NCBI GenBank assembly: GCA_002422395.1
Contig: DIUY01000011.1
Coordinates: 272,132-336,131, forward strand
Reading direction: 5' to 3'
From: Methylococcaceae bacterium UBA6146
GTDB taxonomy: Bacteria; Pseudomonadota; Gammaproteobacteria; Methylococcales; Methylomonadaceae
Length of the DNA: 64,000 bases
Shown here: piece after piece, positions 29,282-37,667 of the stretch
How the letters are laid out: every line of letters begins with the position of its first letter
How positions within the stretch are numbered: the first letter of the stretch is position 1
Position numbers and translations under genes: made by a program
The notes under the pieces: model-generated
Database searches by the model: none
What the model was told of the DNA's origin: nothing
Seen by the model: the letters and a program-made list of their open reading frames with translations, nothing else

Positions 29282-30250
29282 CTAATATTTAATTAGCGCA
29301 GAACCCCAAGTGAAGCCCGCACCAAACGCCTCAAGCAAGACCACTTGTCCGCGCTGAATGCGCCCGTCCCTAACGGCCTCATTAAAGGCGAGGAGGACTG
29401 AGGCGGACGAGGTGTTCCCTTGGGTTTCAAGCGTAACAACGACATGATCCATGGACATTTTTAATTTTTTTGCAGTGGCGGCGATAATCCGTATGTTGGC
29501 TTGATGAGGGACTAGCCAGTCAATATCGGTCTTATCCATATTGTTTGCATCAAGGGTTTCATCGACAATGCGCCCTAGCGTATTAACGGCGACTTTAAAC
29601 ACCTCGTTGCCACGCATGGCGATATAACCCGCTTGCTGTCCATTGACGCAGCTAACGGCTTGTGGATTTGGACAATAGAGCAAATCTTCGTATTCGCCAT
29701 CGGAATGGATATGGGTGGATAATATCCCTGTTTCCAAGGAGACGCCAAGCAATACCGCCCCCGCACCGTCGCCGAATAAAATACAGGTGCTGCGGTCACT
29801 CCAATCGACAATCCGTGAACAGATTTCAGAGCCAACAACTAGAACCTTTTTCGCCGCGCCTGTTTTGATATATTGATCAGCAATACTTAAAGCAAAAATA
29901 GACCCTGAACACGCCGCCTGTATATCGAAAGCAACGCAATTTTTTATTCCCAAGCGCTGCTGCAACAAGCAGCCCGTGCTTGGATAAACACGGTCTGGCG
30001 TGCCTGTTGCCACAATAATCAAATCAATGTCTTCAGGGCTGCAAGCCGCAGCGGCTATCGCTTGCCTTGCGGCAATTTCAGCCATACCTGATGCTGTTTC
30101 ATCATCATGAGCGATACGTCGGCTTTTTATGCCCGTGCGCTCAAAAATCCAGCTATCTGAAGTGTCGACCATACGCGATATCTGCTCATTGGTGAGCACT
30201 TTTTCGGGCAAATAGCCACCCGTACCGATTATTCTTGAATACCGTCTCAT
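29282..30250 (-). CDS. fabH: Beta-ketoacyl-ACP synthase III
   Basis: 322 residues. Catalytic Cys in QAACSGSIFAL, His in VPHQANIRII and Asn in QGNTSSASV. Initiates fatty-acid synthesis by condensing acetyl-CoA with malonyl-ACP. Overlaps plsX by 4 bp. Confidence 0.97.
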   Translation of the reverse strand: MRRYSRIIGTGGYLPEKVLTNEQISRMVDTSDSWIFERTGIKSRRIAHDDETASGMAEIAARQAIAAAACSPEDIDLIIVATGTPDRVYPSTGCLLQQRLGIKNCVAFDIQAACSGSIFALSIADQYIKTGAAKKVLVVGSEICSRIVDWSDRSTCILFGDGAGAVLLGVSLETGILSTHIHSDGEYEDLLYCPNPQAVSCVNGQQAGYIAMRGNEVFKVAVNTLGRIVDETLDANNMDKTDIDWLVPHQANIRIIAATAKKLKMSMDHVVVTLETQGNTSSASVLLAFNEAVRDGRIQRGQVVLLEAFGAGFTWGSALIKY

Positions 30251-31275
30251 ACGCTTGCTCTCGAAGCCAAGCTTTGCTCCACCTGTTCGCTTATTTTTTT
30301 TATCACGTCTTTTTTAACTTCAATTTCAGCAAGTTGAATGGCGGTCTTAAAGGCTAATATATCGGCGCCGCCATGGCTTTTTATCACAAGCCCCCGCAAA
30401 CCTAAAAAGCTTGCGCCATTATATAGTCGAGGGTCAATGCGGTTTTTAAATGACCTAAGGGCCGGATAAGCGATCAAGCCCATTAGCTTGGTGAAGAGGT
30501 TCTTGTCAAATGATTGCCTTAAAGTGCCACCTATCATTTTAGCGGCGCCTTCGATTGATTTAAGCGCCACATTGCCAACAAAGCCATCCGCCACTATCAA
30601 ATCAACCTTAACATGTCCGGCATTTAACGAATCGCCTTCAACATAGCCAATATAATTTAGTGAAGAATTTTCCAGTAGTTTCGCTGCTGACTTAACTTGC
30701 TCATTACCCTTAACATCTTCTTCGCCAATATTCAATAAGCCAATTTTCGGGCGGTCAATATTTTCCACTGCCTTAACGAGTTCGGCGCCCATGACGGCAA
30801 ATTGGAATAAATGCTCGGCTGTGCAATCGACGTTTGCACCCAAATCAAGCACATGGGTGTGTCCGTAAATTGAAGGCAATGTCGATATAATGGCGGGCCG
30901 GTCAATGCCCGGGATCATTTTTAAAACAAAGCGGGCAGTGGCCATTAAGGCGCCCGTGTTGCCGGCACTGACGCAAGCATCCGCCAAACCGTCACGGACG
31001 AGATTGATAGCCACCCGCATTGATGAATCTTTTTTGTTTTTTAATGCTTTGGACGGCGATTCGTCCATAGTGACACACTCAGATGCGTGCTGTATTGACA
31101 ATCGGCTTGGATAAGCTTTTAGGGCGTTCGACAATAGCGGATTAAGCACCGCTTCGTCACCTACCAAAATCAGCTTTAAGCCGGGGTTGTTTTTTAAACA
31201 ATCCAATGATGCGGGTATAGTGACTTGAGGGCCAAAATCACCGCCCATGGCGTCAATTGAAATTGTTAAGCTCAC
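30247..31275 (-). CDS. plsX: Phosphate acyltransferase PlsX
   Basis: 342 residues from the GTG at 31275; another GTG six codons upstream is possible. ISIDAMGGDFGP at the N-terminus is diagnostic, with SAGNTGALMA and VADGFVGNVALK further in. Makes acyl-phosphate from acyl-ACP for phospholipid synthesis. A terminator-like hairpin separates it from rpmF. Confidence 0.94.
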   Translation of the reverse strand: MSLTISIDAMGGDFGPQVTIPASLDCLKNNPGLKLILVGDEAVLNPLLSNALKAYPSRLSIQHASECVTMDESPSKALKNKKDSSMRVAINLVRDGLADACVSAGNTGALMATARFVLKMIPGIDRPAIISTLPSIYGHTHVLDLGANVDCTAEHLFQFAVMGAELVKAVENIDRPKIGLLNIGEEDVKGNEQVKSAAKLLENSSLNYIGYVEGDSLNAGHVKVDLIVADGFVGNVALKSIEGAAKMIGGTLRQSFDKNLFTKLMGLIAYPALRSFKNRIDPRLYNGASFLGLRGLVIKSHGGADILAFKTAIQLAEIEVKKDVIKKISEQVEQSLASRASV

Positions 31276-31302
31276 GCTGACGAATAACTCCACAGTTTTT
31301 AT

Positions 31303-31330
31303 AAAAAAGCCGGATCAAAATTGATCCGGC
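31303..31330 (-). terminator. Intrinsic terminator or attenuator between rpmF and plsX
   Basis: Perfect 10-bp stem gccggatcaa / ttgatccggc (31309-31318 and 31321-31330). On the minus strand it is followed by six T residues. It lies within the yceD-rpmF-plsX run, so it may reduce read-through from the ribosomal protein gene into lipid synthesis. Confidence 0.85.
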
Positions 31331-31358
31331 ATGTTGTCAGGTTGAAATAAAAAGGGGG

Positions 31359-31544
31359 TTATTCCTCTTCAAATACCACACCTACAATTTGGCGGCCTTT
31401 AAAATAACCGTCTGGGGTCATGTGGTGACGCAGATGCATTTCACCGGTAATAGGGTCTTGCGATAACGTTTTCGCAGTTAAGGCGTCATGGGAACGACGC
31501 TGACCGCGTCTTGAACGTGATACTTTGCTTTTCTGTACGGCCAT
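31359..31544 (-). CDS. rpmF: 50S ribosomal protein L32
   Basis: 61 residues, basic N-terminus (MAVQKSKVSRSRRGQRRSHD), usual length. The four zinc cysteines of some L32 proteins are absent. Start codon overlaps the yceD stop (TAATG). Confidence 0.96.
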   Translation of the reverse strand: MAVQKSKVSRSRRGQRRSHDALTAKTLSQDPITGEMHLRHHMTPDGYFKGRQIVGVVFEEE

Positions 31545-32074
31545 TATAAATCTCCGGTGTTTTTCAAATTGGCTAAAATGGAAAAAGGGTTTTCGGCGGT
31601 AAGCTGCTCAGTAGCCGCCGATATGTTTACATTATTTGTGGTACTAGTGGCCGTTAAGCAGGCATGCTGGTGCTTTGGAAATGACGGCAAAATAAGCAAC
31701 AATTCATCTTCGATAATGTCTTTGAGCTGTATTTTCTGTGCTTCAGCCACCAGCAACGGCTCATAGTCTTTAGGTAACCTATCCGCTTGATCAAGTGTGG
31801 TGACAATGCCCAACTTAATGATGCCGTTAACCGGCAATGTCAAAGCTTGCAAACAGTTTTGGCATTGAAGCTGCAAAATGGCATCTAGTCGGCCTTCAAT
31901 TTTTGCCAGTCTGCCTTCCCGGCCAAAAATTAACTCAACTGCAATGGCGCCCTCAGTGCTATGCAGCATGTCCGCTACACGCCCTAGGCCGCTTAAAGCG
32001 ATTTTCCCTTTTAGCTCGGCCCGCTTATCAGCCAAATACAAAGGGTCTATATATTCTGGTAATTGATCTAACAT
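31544..32074 (-). CDS. yceD: YceD (DUF177) family protein
   Basis: 176 residues from the ATG at 32074, with a TTG three codons upstream. LQCQNCLQAL is the conserved Cys pair of DUF177, and the later ED-LLLILP...H segment matches the family. It is linked to rRNA metabolism and always neighbours rpmF. Confidence 0.92.
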   Translation of the reverse strand: MLDQLPEYIDPLYLADKRAELKGKIALSGLGRVADMLHSTEGAIAVELIFGREGRLAKIEGRLDAILQLQCQNCLQALTLPVNGIIKLGIVTTLDQADRLPKDYEPLLVAEAQKIQLKDIIEDELLLILPSFPKHQHACLTATSTTNNVNISAATEQLTAENPFSILANLKNTGDL

Positions 32075-32325
32075 AAACGTCAATCATATATGGAAATTTC
32101 AGGCACGTCAAACTAGCAATAGGCCAGTTTTGGACTTCTGTTTGAACGTTGGGCTTGGAGCAGCCATTTTTGTTTTTTATAAAAAAGGGGAGCAGGATAT
32201 GCCCATGGGGCGGAAACGAGCCTCTACAGGCGGCGGATGGGGGCGGCCTAAAGCCGGCAAGGATAATGCCAACTAACTAACCCAGTAAGCAATTGATGCC
32301 ACTGGCTCAGTTTGGCCACCGAAGG

Positions 32326-34029
32326 TTATGCTAAAGATTTTTCCAACTCCATGCCCCGAAACACCGAGCAGCGTTTAAACACGTCCAACGTCGGCAGCGC
32401 GTTTTTATGTTGGCAATATTTGGCGACCAATTTTGATAGGCCTTTGATGTCGCGTCCTGTCGCTTCGGGGAATATCTCCACCAATTGCCCTATTAACGCA
32501 GCATCAACCGCTAGGTTGAATTGTTCTGCCATGACTTGCCAAATTTTGCCCCGCGCGGCGCTATCGGGCGGATAATATTTGATTAGCGCAATGCAGCGGG
32601 AAACAATTGCTTCGTCGATGTCATCGACGCGGTTAGTGGTAAGGAACAGCAAGCCGTTGAAATATTCCAACACCCGCAAAAACACGCCAACTACGGCGTT
32701 CATGGTGATGTTGTTGTCGCGGCGTTTGATGTAGACATCCGCCTCGTCGATCAGCATCACCGCGCCCCAGCGTTGGGCGCGGGTCAGCACGTCCTTCAGG
32801 GCTTTTTCCATTTCCCCCACGTTCAAACCCAATTGCCCGGAATGTACGCGGTATAAAGGCCGCTTGATGATTTCCGAATACACTTCGGCGGTCAGCGTTT
32901 TGCCAACCCCAGCGGGCCCTGCGCATAACACCGTCGTGCCGCCGGATTTTCCTGCCACGATGTCATCCATCAGCACATCCATTTCCGCCGTCAGAATATC
33001 AATCAGGTCAATCTGCTCTTCGCGCAGAATCAGTTTTTGCTTGAGTTCCGGCTGGTATCGGTAAGGCTGAATGTCGTTGACATGCACCCACAAATGGTGG
33101 TGCAGCTCCAGATGGAACATCAGCAAATAGCCATGCACGGGCAGTTCGGTGAACAGGCCTTTGGGAATTTCGCTTTGCGAAGCCTCCGCTTCCAATTCGA
33201 TTTTGCTGTCGTAACGTGTGCTTTTGGCGGCTTTGCGCAGGTATTTGGCGAGGATGTCGCCTTTGGCGTCGGCGGTCAAAGCCCTCTCGCTCAAGATGCT
33301 TTCATCGCAGACCAGACGGGCGTTGCCGCCTTCGGTGGACAGCACGACGACATCTTTTTTTGCCCAATCGGTGTTGCGGTGTGTGGCGGTCGGGTCTTCA
33401 GCGAAAAAGCCTGTGCCTTTGCCGAGAAACTGTGCGCCGGATTGCCCGCACCAATCAAAATAACGGGCGGCGGCATCGTCGTAAGCGTTGATGAGTTCCG
33501 GCGTTTCTTTCAGATACCCCTTCGCCATGAAAATTTCGGTGACGGTTTTATTGATGATGTCGCGGGCGCGGATGGTGATGGTGGAAATGGCAATTTTGCC
33601 TTTGGCGTTGGCTTTAACCTCCAGCGTGATGCGTCCGGTTTCTTCTTCGCCCGACGGTGTGAAGTCCAAACGCGTGACCAGATACGCCATCGGTTTGCCC
33701 GCAACATTGGCTTGGAACAGCCAGCCGCGCAAAGCATGGTTGACCAGATAGCGGGCAATGGCGGGGAGCAGCATTTCCAGGTCATCTTCATCGAACCGCA
33801 CCGTATCATCGTTCATGGCCTTTTGCAGCGTGGACAGTTGCGCAGCCTGGCCTTGCATGGCCCCGTCTTTTTGGTAAAGCAGTTGCAGGTAATTGAGTTC
33901 GCTGTTGGACAGGTTTTGGAACGGCACTTCGGCCTTATTGCCAAACCGCAGTTGGTCTTGCAGCGTTGCCAGCCTAGGGAATTCATTGACTAGGGCTTCC
34001 ACATGCTGGCGTCCGATCTGAAGTTTCAT
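32326..34029 (-). CDS. AAA+ ATPase of unknown role
   Basis: 567 residues. The C-terminal AAA+ module has Walker A GPAGVGKTLTAE (371-382), Walker B VMLIDEADVY (near 424-433), sensor 1 LFLTTNR and a plausible arginine finger SRC. The N-terminal 340 residues are unlike any domain I recognise; they include an acidic stretch (DDTVRFDEDDLEMLL) and a His-rich segment (HLELHHHLWVHV). It lies downstream of the nif genes on the same strand but beyond an inverted-repeat element, so membership of the nif transcript is doubtful. Confidence 0.7.
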   Translation of the reverse strand: MKLQIGRQHVEALVNEFPRLATLQDQLRFGNKAEVPFQNLSNSELNYLQLLYQKDGAMQGQAAQLSTLQKAMNDDTVRFDEDDLEMLLPAIARYLVNHALRGWLFQANVAGKPMAYLVTRLDFTPSGEEETGRITLEVKANAKGKIAISTITIRARDIINKTVTEIFMAKGYLKETPELINAYDDAAARYFDWCGQSGAQFLGKGTGFFAEDPTATHRNTDWAKKDVVVLSTEGGNARLVCDESILSERALTADAKGDILAKYLRKAAKSTRYDSKIELEAEASQSEIPKGLFTELPVHGYLLMFHLELHHHLWVHVNDIQPYRYQPELKQKLILREEQIDLIDILTAEMDVLMDDIVAGKSGGTTVLCAGPAGVGKTLTAEVYSEIIKRPLYRVHSGQLGLNVGEMEKALKDVLTRAQRWGAVMLIDEADVYIKRRDNNITMNAVVGVFLRVLEYFNGLLFLTTNRVDDIDEAIVSRCIALIKYYPPDSAARGKIWQVMAEQFNLAVDAALIGQLVEIFPEATGRDIKGLSKLVAKYCQHKNALPTLDVFKRCSVFRGMELEKSLA

Positions 34030-34070
34030 GGCAGTTCCTTAAGTCACAAATTGTTGGGCTTCACGTTTTT

Positions 34071-34179
34071 GGTAGTGGGTTAAATCTGGTGGCTGGAGTA
34101 CAAGCCTAGGCTTGTACAGGCGCAAACCCAGGTTTGCACTCCACATTACGAACTAAAATTACAGATTTAACCCACTACC
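34071..34179. repeat. MITE-like element with 18-bp terminal inverted repeats
   Basis: Perfect 18-bp inverted ends (ggtagtgggttaaatctg, 34071-34088, against 34162-34179). Inside is a 20-bp palindrome, gtacaagcctaggcttgtac (34098-34117), and a near-palindrome gcaaacccaggtttgc. Too short to encode protein. It separates the AAA+ gene from the nif-side genes. Confidence 0.75.
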
Positions 34180-34254
34180 ACGTTTTTTAACAGCATAGGG
34201 GCAAGCCTTTGGCCGTGATTGTCGCAGCCCAGAGCCGCCCCTCCGCATACGCAA

Positions 34255-34824
34255 CTAAATGGCGCCAACCGCCGCGTCTTTCACCACAACAATAGTGTTG
34301 GCTTGGGCTTCTTCATAAGAAACCACTGGTGTTTTCGGGTTGTAAGTCTTGGCGGCGGCGTAAGCGATAGCGACCTTATCTTCAGCAGATTGGTTTTTCA
34401 GCTCGTATTTTTCAATGTACAGCTCTTCCAAGATTTCGTTCCAGACTAAGCCCTCTTTGAATGGCAACAGTTTGTAAGTTACGCCCGCCAGTTCCACTTG
34501 CATCCCTTTGGCGATGTTTTCCACATAAATCAGCGCGACACAGCCTTCGGCCAAATCGGCCTTATATTTTTCGACAAACACCGGCAACAAGTCCAACGTA
34601 GGCAACAGGCCGTTGATGAACACAATCTTGTCGTTTTCGACGATGAATGCGGAATGGATCAGCAAGGCTTCAGGCGGTTTGCGGTCGGTGGTTGAGCCAT
34701 CGCGTAGCCCACCCTCTTTCAGCACTAAATCGCCGCGATAGGCGTATACGCCAGGGGTGCCGGTTTGGCCGTTGACTAAAGTGACAGTCAGTAAGCCTTT
34801 GGCTTGGTAATCTTCTAATAGCAT
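34255..34824 (-). CDS. Hypothetical protein at the 3' end of the nifN operon
   Basis: 189 residues, no recognised motif. Regular alternation of hydrophobic and charged residues suggests a soluble alpha/beta protein. It ends 225 bp before the AAA+ gene and follows the next gene by 35 bp, probably as the last gene of the nifN-nifX transcript. I cannot assign a function. Confidence 0.55.
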   Translation of the reverse strand: MLLEDYQAKGLLTVTLVNGQTGTPGVYAYRGDLVLKEGGLRDGSTTDRKPPEALLIHSAFIVENDKIVFINGLLPTLDLLPVFVEKYKADLAEGCVALIYVENIAKGMQVELAGVTYKLLPFKEGLVWNEILEELYIEKYELKNQSAEDKVAIAYAAAKTYNPKTPVVSYEEAQANTIVVVKDAAVGAI

Positions 34825-34859
34825 GGGGGTTCTCCGTTAGTTGGGTAAAAATAGGGTAT

Positions 34860-35231
34860 CTACGGTTGTGGCAACAATTTAGCTTCAGCCTTAATTGCAT
34901 CCGCCTTGCCCCACGCGGTCACGCCTTCAACAAACCATTGGCGTTTGCTGGGATGGGGTTTGACGATGTCGTATTCGGCGTAAAAACTGCCGTCACTGTT
35001 GAACTGTAGCCGTCCCAGCCGTTGGTTTTTAGCCGCATCAAACCAATGGCAGCTCAGATTCAGCCCGCCGGTGAACGGGTCTTTGACCAACTCGAAACGG
35101 GCGTCGTCATAACGCGGATAAGCCAAGTTGTCGCTTGCCGCAAACCCCAGTTTGTTGATTTCCTCGCACAAACGTTGGCAAACGGTTTCGGCAAGCAGGC
35201 GGTTTGTGCTGATGTGGGCCGTCAAGTCCAT
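34860..35231 (-). CDS. Hypothetical nif-linked protein
   Basis: 123 residues from the ATG at 35231; its ATGA overlaps the TPR gene stop. No known domain. Notable blocks are YPRYDDARFELVKDPFTGG and GRLQFNSDGSFYAEYDI, which suggest a beta-rich fold. Translational coupling to its neighbour supports a role linked to the nif accessory genes. Confidence 0.55.
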   Translation of the reverse strand: MDLTAHISTNRLLAETVCQRLCEEINKLGFAASDNLAYPRYDDARFELVKDPFTGGLNLSCHWFDAAKNQRLGRLQFNSDGSFYAEYDIVKPHPSKRQWFVEGVTAWGKADAIKAEAKLLPQP

Positions 35232-35713
35232 CACGCCACCCCCGCCGCCAAGTCCATAATCACAGAAGCGCCCGACAAGTCTTTGGGGTCCAGTTGTTTA
35301 AGGTCAGCCAGCAGTTGTCTTGCATCCATCCCGCAACCTTGCCGTAATTTGATGAACGCCAAGGCTTTCAGTGTGTACAAATAGAACAGCGTGGTTTCAT
35401 TGGCATACAAATCCCACTCGCCCGAAGCTTTCACTAAGTGTTTGTGGTCGCAGGGGAAACCGCCTTGCCGTGCCGATTCCACCAATCCGGCGATAACCAC
35501 GCGTTCGGCATCGGCAAGCCGTTTTTGGTGGAAATAAAATTTGTACAGGGCAAAATAAGTTTGCAGGCACTGATTGTCCAATGCTTGGGCCTGTAAAAAC
35601 AGGGTTTCCGCCCGCGTTGGGTCAGCGTGGCTGGCGGCGACCGCCGCTTGCAGCAGTTGGTTGATGGCGGCGGGCAGGTTGGGGCTGAACAGCACCCGTT
35701 CTTCGGTCAGCAT
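35231..35713 (-). CDS. TPR-like nif-linked protein, paralogue of 58251-58754
   Basis: 160 residues from the ATG at 35713; a GTG five codons upstream overlaps the ferredoxin stop. Helical repeats: ETLFLQAQALD, YFALYKFYFHQKRLADAERV, LYTLKALAFIKLRQG. The gene at 58251 has the same layout (LVALNRFYYYQHRLDDALAA, LFTLKAIGFLHMRLG). It is likely a protein-interaction module acting with the nitrogenase assembly factors. Confidence 0.6.
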   Translation of the reverse strand: MLTEERVLFSPNLPAAINQLLQAAVAASHADPTRAETLFLQAQALDNQCLQTYFALYKFYFHQKRLADAERVVIAGLVESARQGGFPCDHKHLVKASGEWDLYANETTLFYLYTLKALAFIKLRQGCGMDARQLLADLKQLDPKDLSGASVIMDLAAGVA

Positions 35714-35724
35714 GGCCGCACCTG

Positions 35725-36048
35725 TCACCAGACTTCGGCGGGCATCATCAAAGCGGCAACGGGTGTGCCGCCGACTAAGTGCTGCTCAATGATGGTATTG
35801 ACATCGTCTTTTTTAATATTGCCATACATCACGCCTTCGGGATACACCAGCACAGTGGGGCCCATATTGCATGGCCCCATGCAACCGGTGTTGGTCAGGG
35901 CGATTGTTTCAAACAGGTTGCGGGCCTGGATTTCGTTCATGAATTCGTTCATGACTTCGGCGCAGCCGGAACTGGCGCAAGAGCCGCGCGGATGCCCTTG
36001 CGGGCGGTTTTGGGTACAGACGAAAACGTGTTTTTCGGGTCTGGGCAT
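35725..36048 (-). CDS. Thioredoxin-like [2Fe-2S] ferredoxin
   Basis: 107 residues. Cysteines at 11 and 24 (FVCTQ and GSCASSG) and a second pair in NTGCMGPCNMGP, the pattern of thioredoxin-fold 2Fe-2S ferredoxins such as the Azotobacter and Clostridium nif-linked proteins. Probably an electron carrier or redox partner in nitrogenase function. Confidence 0.85.
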   Translation of the reverse strand: MPRPEKHVFVCTQNRPQGHPRGSCASSGCAEVMNEFMNEIQARNLFETIALTNTGCMGPCNMGPTVLVYPEGVMYGNIKKDDVNTIIEQHLVGGTPVAALMMPAEVW

Positions 36049-36076
36049 GATGAGTTCCTCTAAAAAATCCTACACA

Positions 36077-36391
36077 TTACGCGGCTATTTTATGTTCGTG
36101 AGTAAAACAATCTTTCGGGCAAACTTTCGAGCAGGCTTCGCAACCGATACAATCCAAAGCGTTTTTGATGGTCATGACCATATTCTCGTCATCGTCCTCA
36201 AAATCGCCATAATCATCATCGAAATCATCCGCTTCCATAGCGGCTGATTTCTCCACCAAATCGAACACATCGCGGGGGCAGACCTTAAAGCAGCGCCCGC
36301 AGCCGATGCAGGTTTTCGCGTTGATGTCGGTCACATAGGCCGGCGTCCATGCCGTGCCGCCAAAGGTAACGCCGGTCACAAATTCAGCCAT
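36077..36391 (-). CDS. fdxB: Ferredoxin III, nif-specific
   Basis: 104 residues. Two 4Fe-4S motifs: CIGCGRCFKVCP (near 29-40) and CIGCEACSKVCP near the C-terminus. They are separated by a strongly acidic insert (DDFDDDYGDFEDDDE). This matches the FdxB family found after nifX. Low-potential electron carrier for cofactor assembly. Confidence 0.93.
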   Translation of the reverse strand: MAEFVTGVTFGGTAWTPAYVTDINAKTCIGCGRCFKVCPRDVFDLVEKSAAMEADDFDDDYGDFEDDDENMVMTIKNALDCIGCEACSKVCPKDCFTHEHKIAA

Positions 36392-36403
36392 GGCCGCTCT
36401 CCC

Positions 36404-36619
36404 TTAGGCCAGTTCCGCTTGCGCGGCCAGCAGTTTTTTATTGGCTTCATCCCAATTTTTGCAAGCGACATAAGTGGCATTGGCTATGCCCAGCAATTCG
36501 CCGTAAGCATCGGGCAAACGGTCTTCAATCAAATCATGCAATTCCATCGCCTGCTCACTTGCCAAGCGTTTGGTTTTTTTGACTTCTTTTTCCAGTTTTT
36601 TGATGTCTTCTTCATTCAT
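36404..36619 (-). CDS. DUF683 / CCE_0567-family nif protein
   Basis: 71 residues from the ATG at 36619, chosen because GAGG lies upstream and the start falls just after the stop of the preceding gene; a TTG at 36661 would overlap that gene. Helical-hairpin protein with KKLEKEVKKTKRLASEQAM and LHDLIEDRLPDAY. The family is small, metal-binding and always near nifX. Confidence 0.88.
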   Translation of the reverse strand: MNEEDIKKLEKEVKKTKRLASEQAMELHDLIEDRLPDAYGELLGIANATYVACKNWDEANKKLLAAQAELA

Positions 36620-36629
36620 GCCGGCATCC

Positions 36630-37103
36630 TCAATCAGTCGCAGCAGCGTTGTATTGTTCAATCAGCCCTAAGGCTTTGTCGATGAGCTTGTCAGTTTTTT
36701 CGACCAAATCTTCCAGGCTGGCAAAACCAAAGCGGTGCGTGTCACGCAAGATTTTGTCCACCACCACCAATTTGCCAACCATGATTAAGGCACGGCCAAA
36801 GCCTTCGTGGCTCAGATGCACAATCGGCGCGGCCATCAGGCCGGATTTTTTCTCGATCAAAGTCGCTATCGAGTTGTAATAGGCTTTCAGGCGGGCAATG
36901 GTGATTTCGTCCGGGTCACCGATGACCGGAATGGCTTGCTTACGCTCTTTGGTCAACACGACAGGGTCGATGATTTTCGCTTCCGACCAACCTGCGTAGG
37001 TGTCGTAAGTGTCAATGGCGCGTAATTGTTTGATGTAATCTTTGACGATGTCGGATGATAAATTAGCGTCGTTTTCTTGGACGACTAGGGTGGCTGTGGT
37101 CAT
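36630..37103 (-). CDS. NifX-associated protein (DUF269)
   Basis: 157 residues. Contains the family blocks YDTYAGWSEAKIIDPFV-like (WSEAKIIDPVV), LKAYYNS and GRALIMVGKLVVVDKILRD. Found beside nifX in nearly all diazotrophs; the exact biochemical role is unknown. Confidence 0.92.
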   Translation of the reverse strand: MTTATLVVQENDANLSSDIVKDYIKQLRAIDTYDTYAGWSEAKIIDPVVLTKERKQAIPVIGDPDEITIARLKAYYNSIATLIEKKSGLMAAPIVHLSHEGFGRALIMVGKLVVVDKILRDTHRFGFASLEDLVEKTDKLIDKALGLIEQYNAAATD

Positions 37104-37159
37104 GGTTTTCTCCGTTTAGATTTTTTTCAATGTGGGTACAACATCTGCCGTATAAAATT

Positions 37160-37185
37160 GTTGGGGTTCGCATACTCACCCCAAC
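37160..37185. repeat. Short hairpin repeat (gttggggt / accccaac)
   Basis: Stem gttggggt (37160-37167) and accccaac (37178-37185) between nifX and the DUF269 gene. Longer relatives sit at 54833-54867 and 58185-58217, also in nif intergenic gaps. Confidence 0.6.
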
Positions 37186-37191
37186 CTACGG

Positions 37192-37623
37192 TTATTCATC
37201 CCAGCCCTCATCCGCCATCTTATTAAAACGGTCAGGATCCGGGCCTTTGTTTTGGTTAATTGCTTTCGCCAGCCAGCTTGACGGCCCGGCTTTGATCTCA
37301 TTTTGCAAATCAACGATCAAATCCTTGATTTTGCTGCCTTCGTGGACTTTCACAGGCTGGATATTACGGGCGATGAGCTGGTTAATCGCCGACCCACCCA
37401 CGGCTTGGCAATACACCGCCGCGCAGCCGTCGAGCAAATCCAGCTTCACCGACAATTTGTCCTCATTGCCGTCTTGGCTCAGGTCACCGAACTGCGCGGC
37501 TTCCAGCATATGTGCGTCATCCATGTCCACCGCATACACGGCAAAGGATTTTGCCGAACCAAAATGCTGGTTGACAGTTTCCATGTCGGTGGTGGCGAAA
37601 GCGATTTTTAAGGCGGTTTGCAT
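37192..37623 (-). CDS. nifX: Nitrogenase cofactor carrier NifX
   Basis: 143 residues from the ATG at 37623, preceded by GATGAGGAAAA; the open frame runs to 37677 inside nifN. The fold is the dinitrogenase iron-molybdenum cofactor domain (IAFATTDMETVNQHFGSAKSF, and later VYCQAVGGSAI). Binds NifB-co and passes it between NifB and NifEN. Confidence 0.93.
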   Translation of the reverse strand: MQTALKIAFATTDMETVNQHFGSAKSFAVYAVDMDDAHMLEAAQFGDLSQDGNEDKLSVKLDLLDGCAAVYCQAVGGSAINQLIARNIQPVKVHEGSKIKDLIVDLQNEIKAGPSSWLAKAINQNKGPDPDRFNKMADEGWDE

Positions 37624-37667
37624 AAATTTTTCCTCATCGGTGTCTGGCACGATGTGCATGCGTCGGG

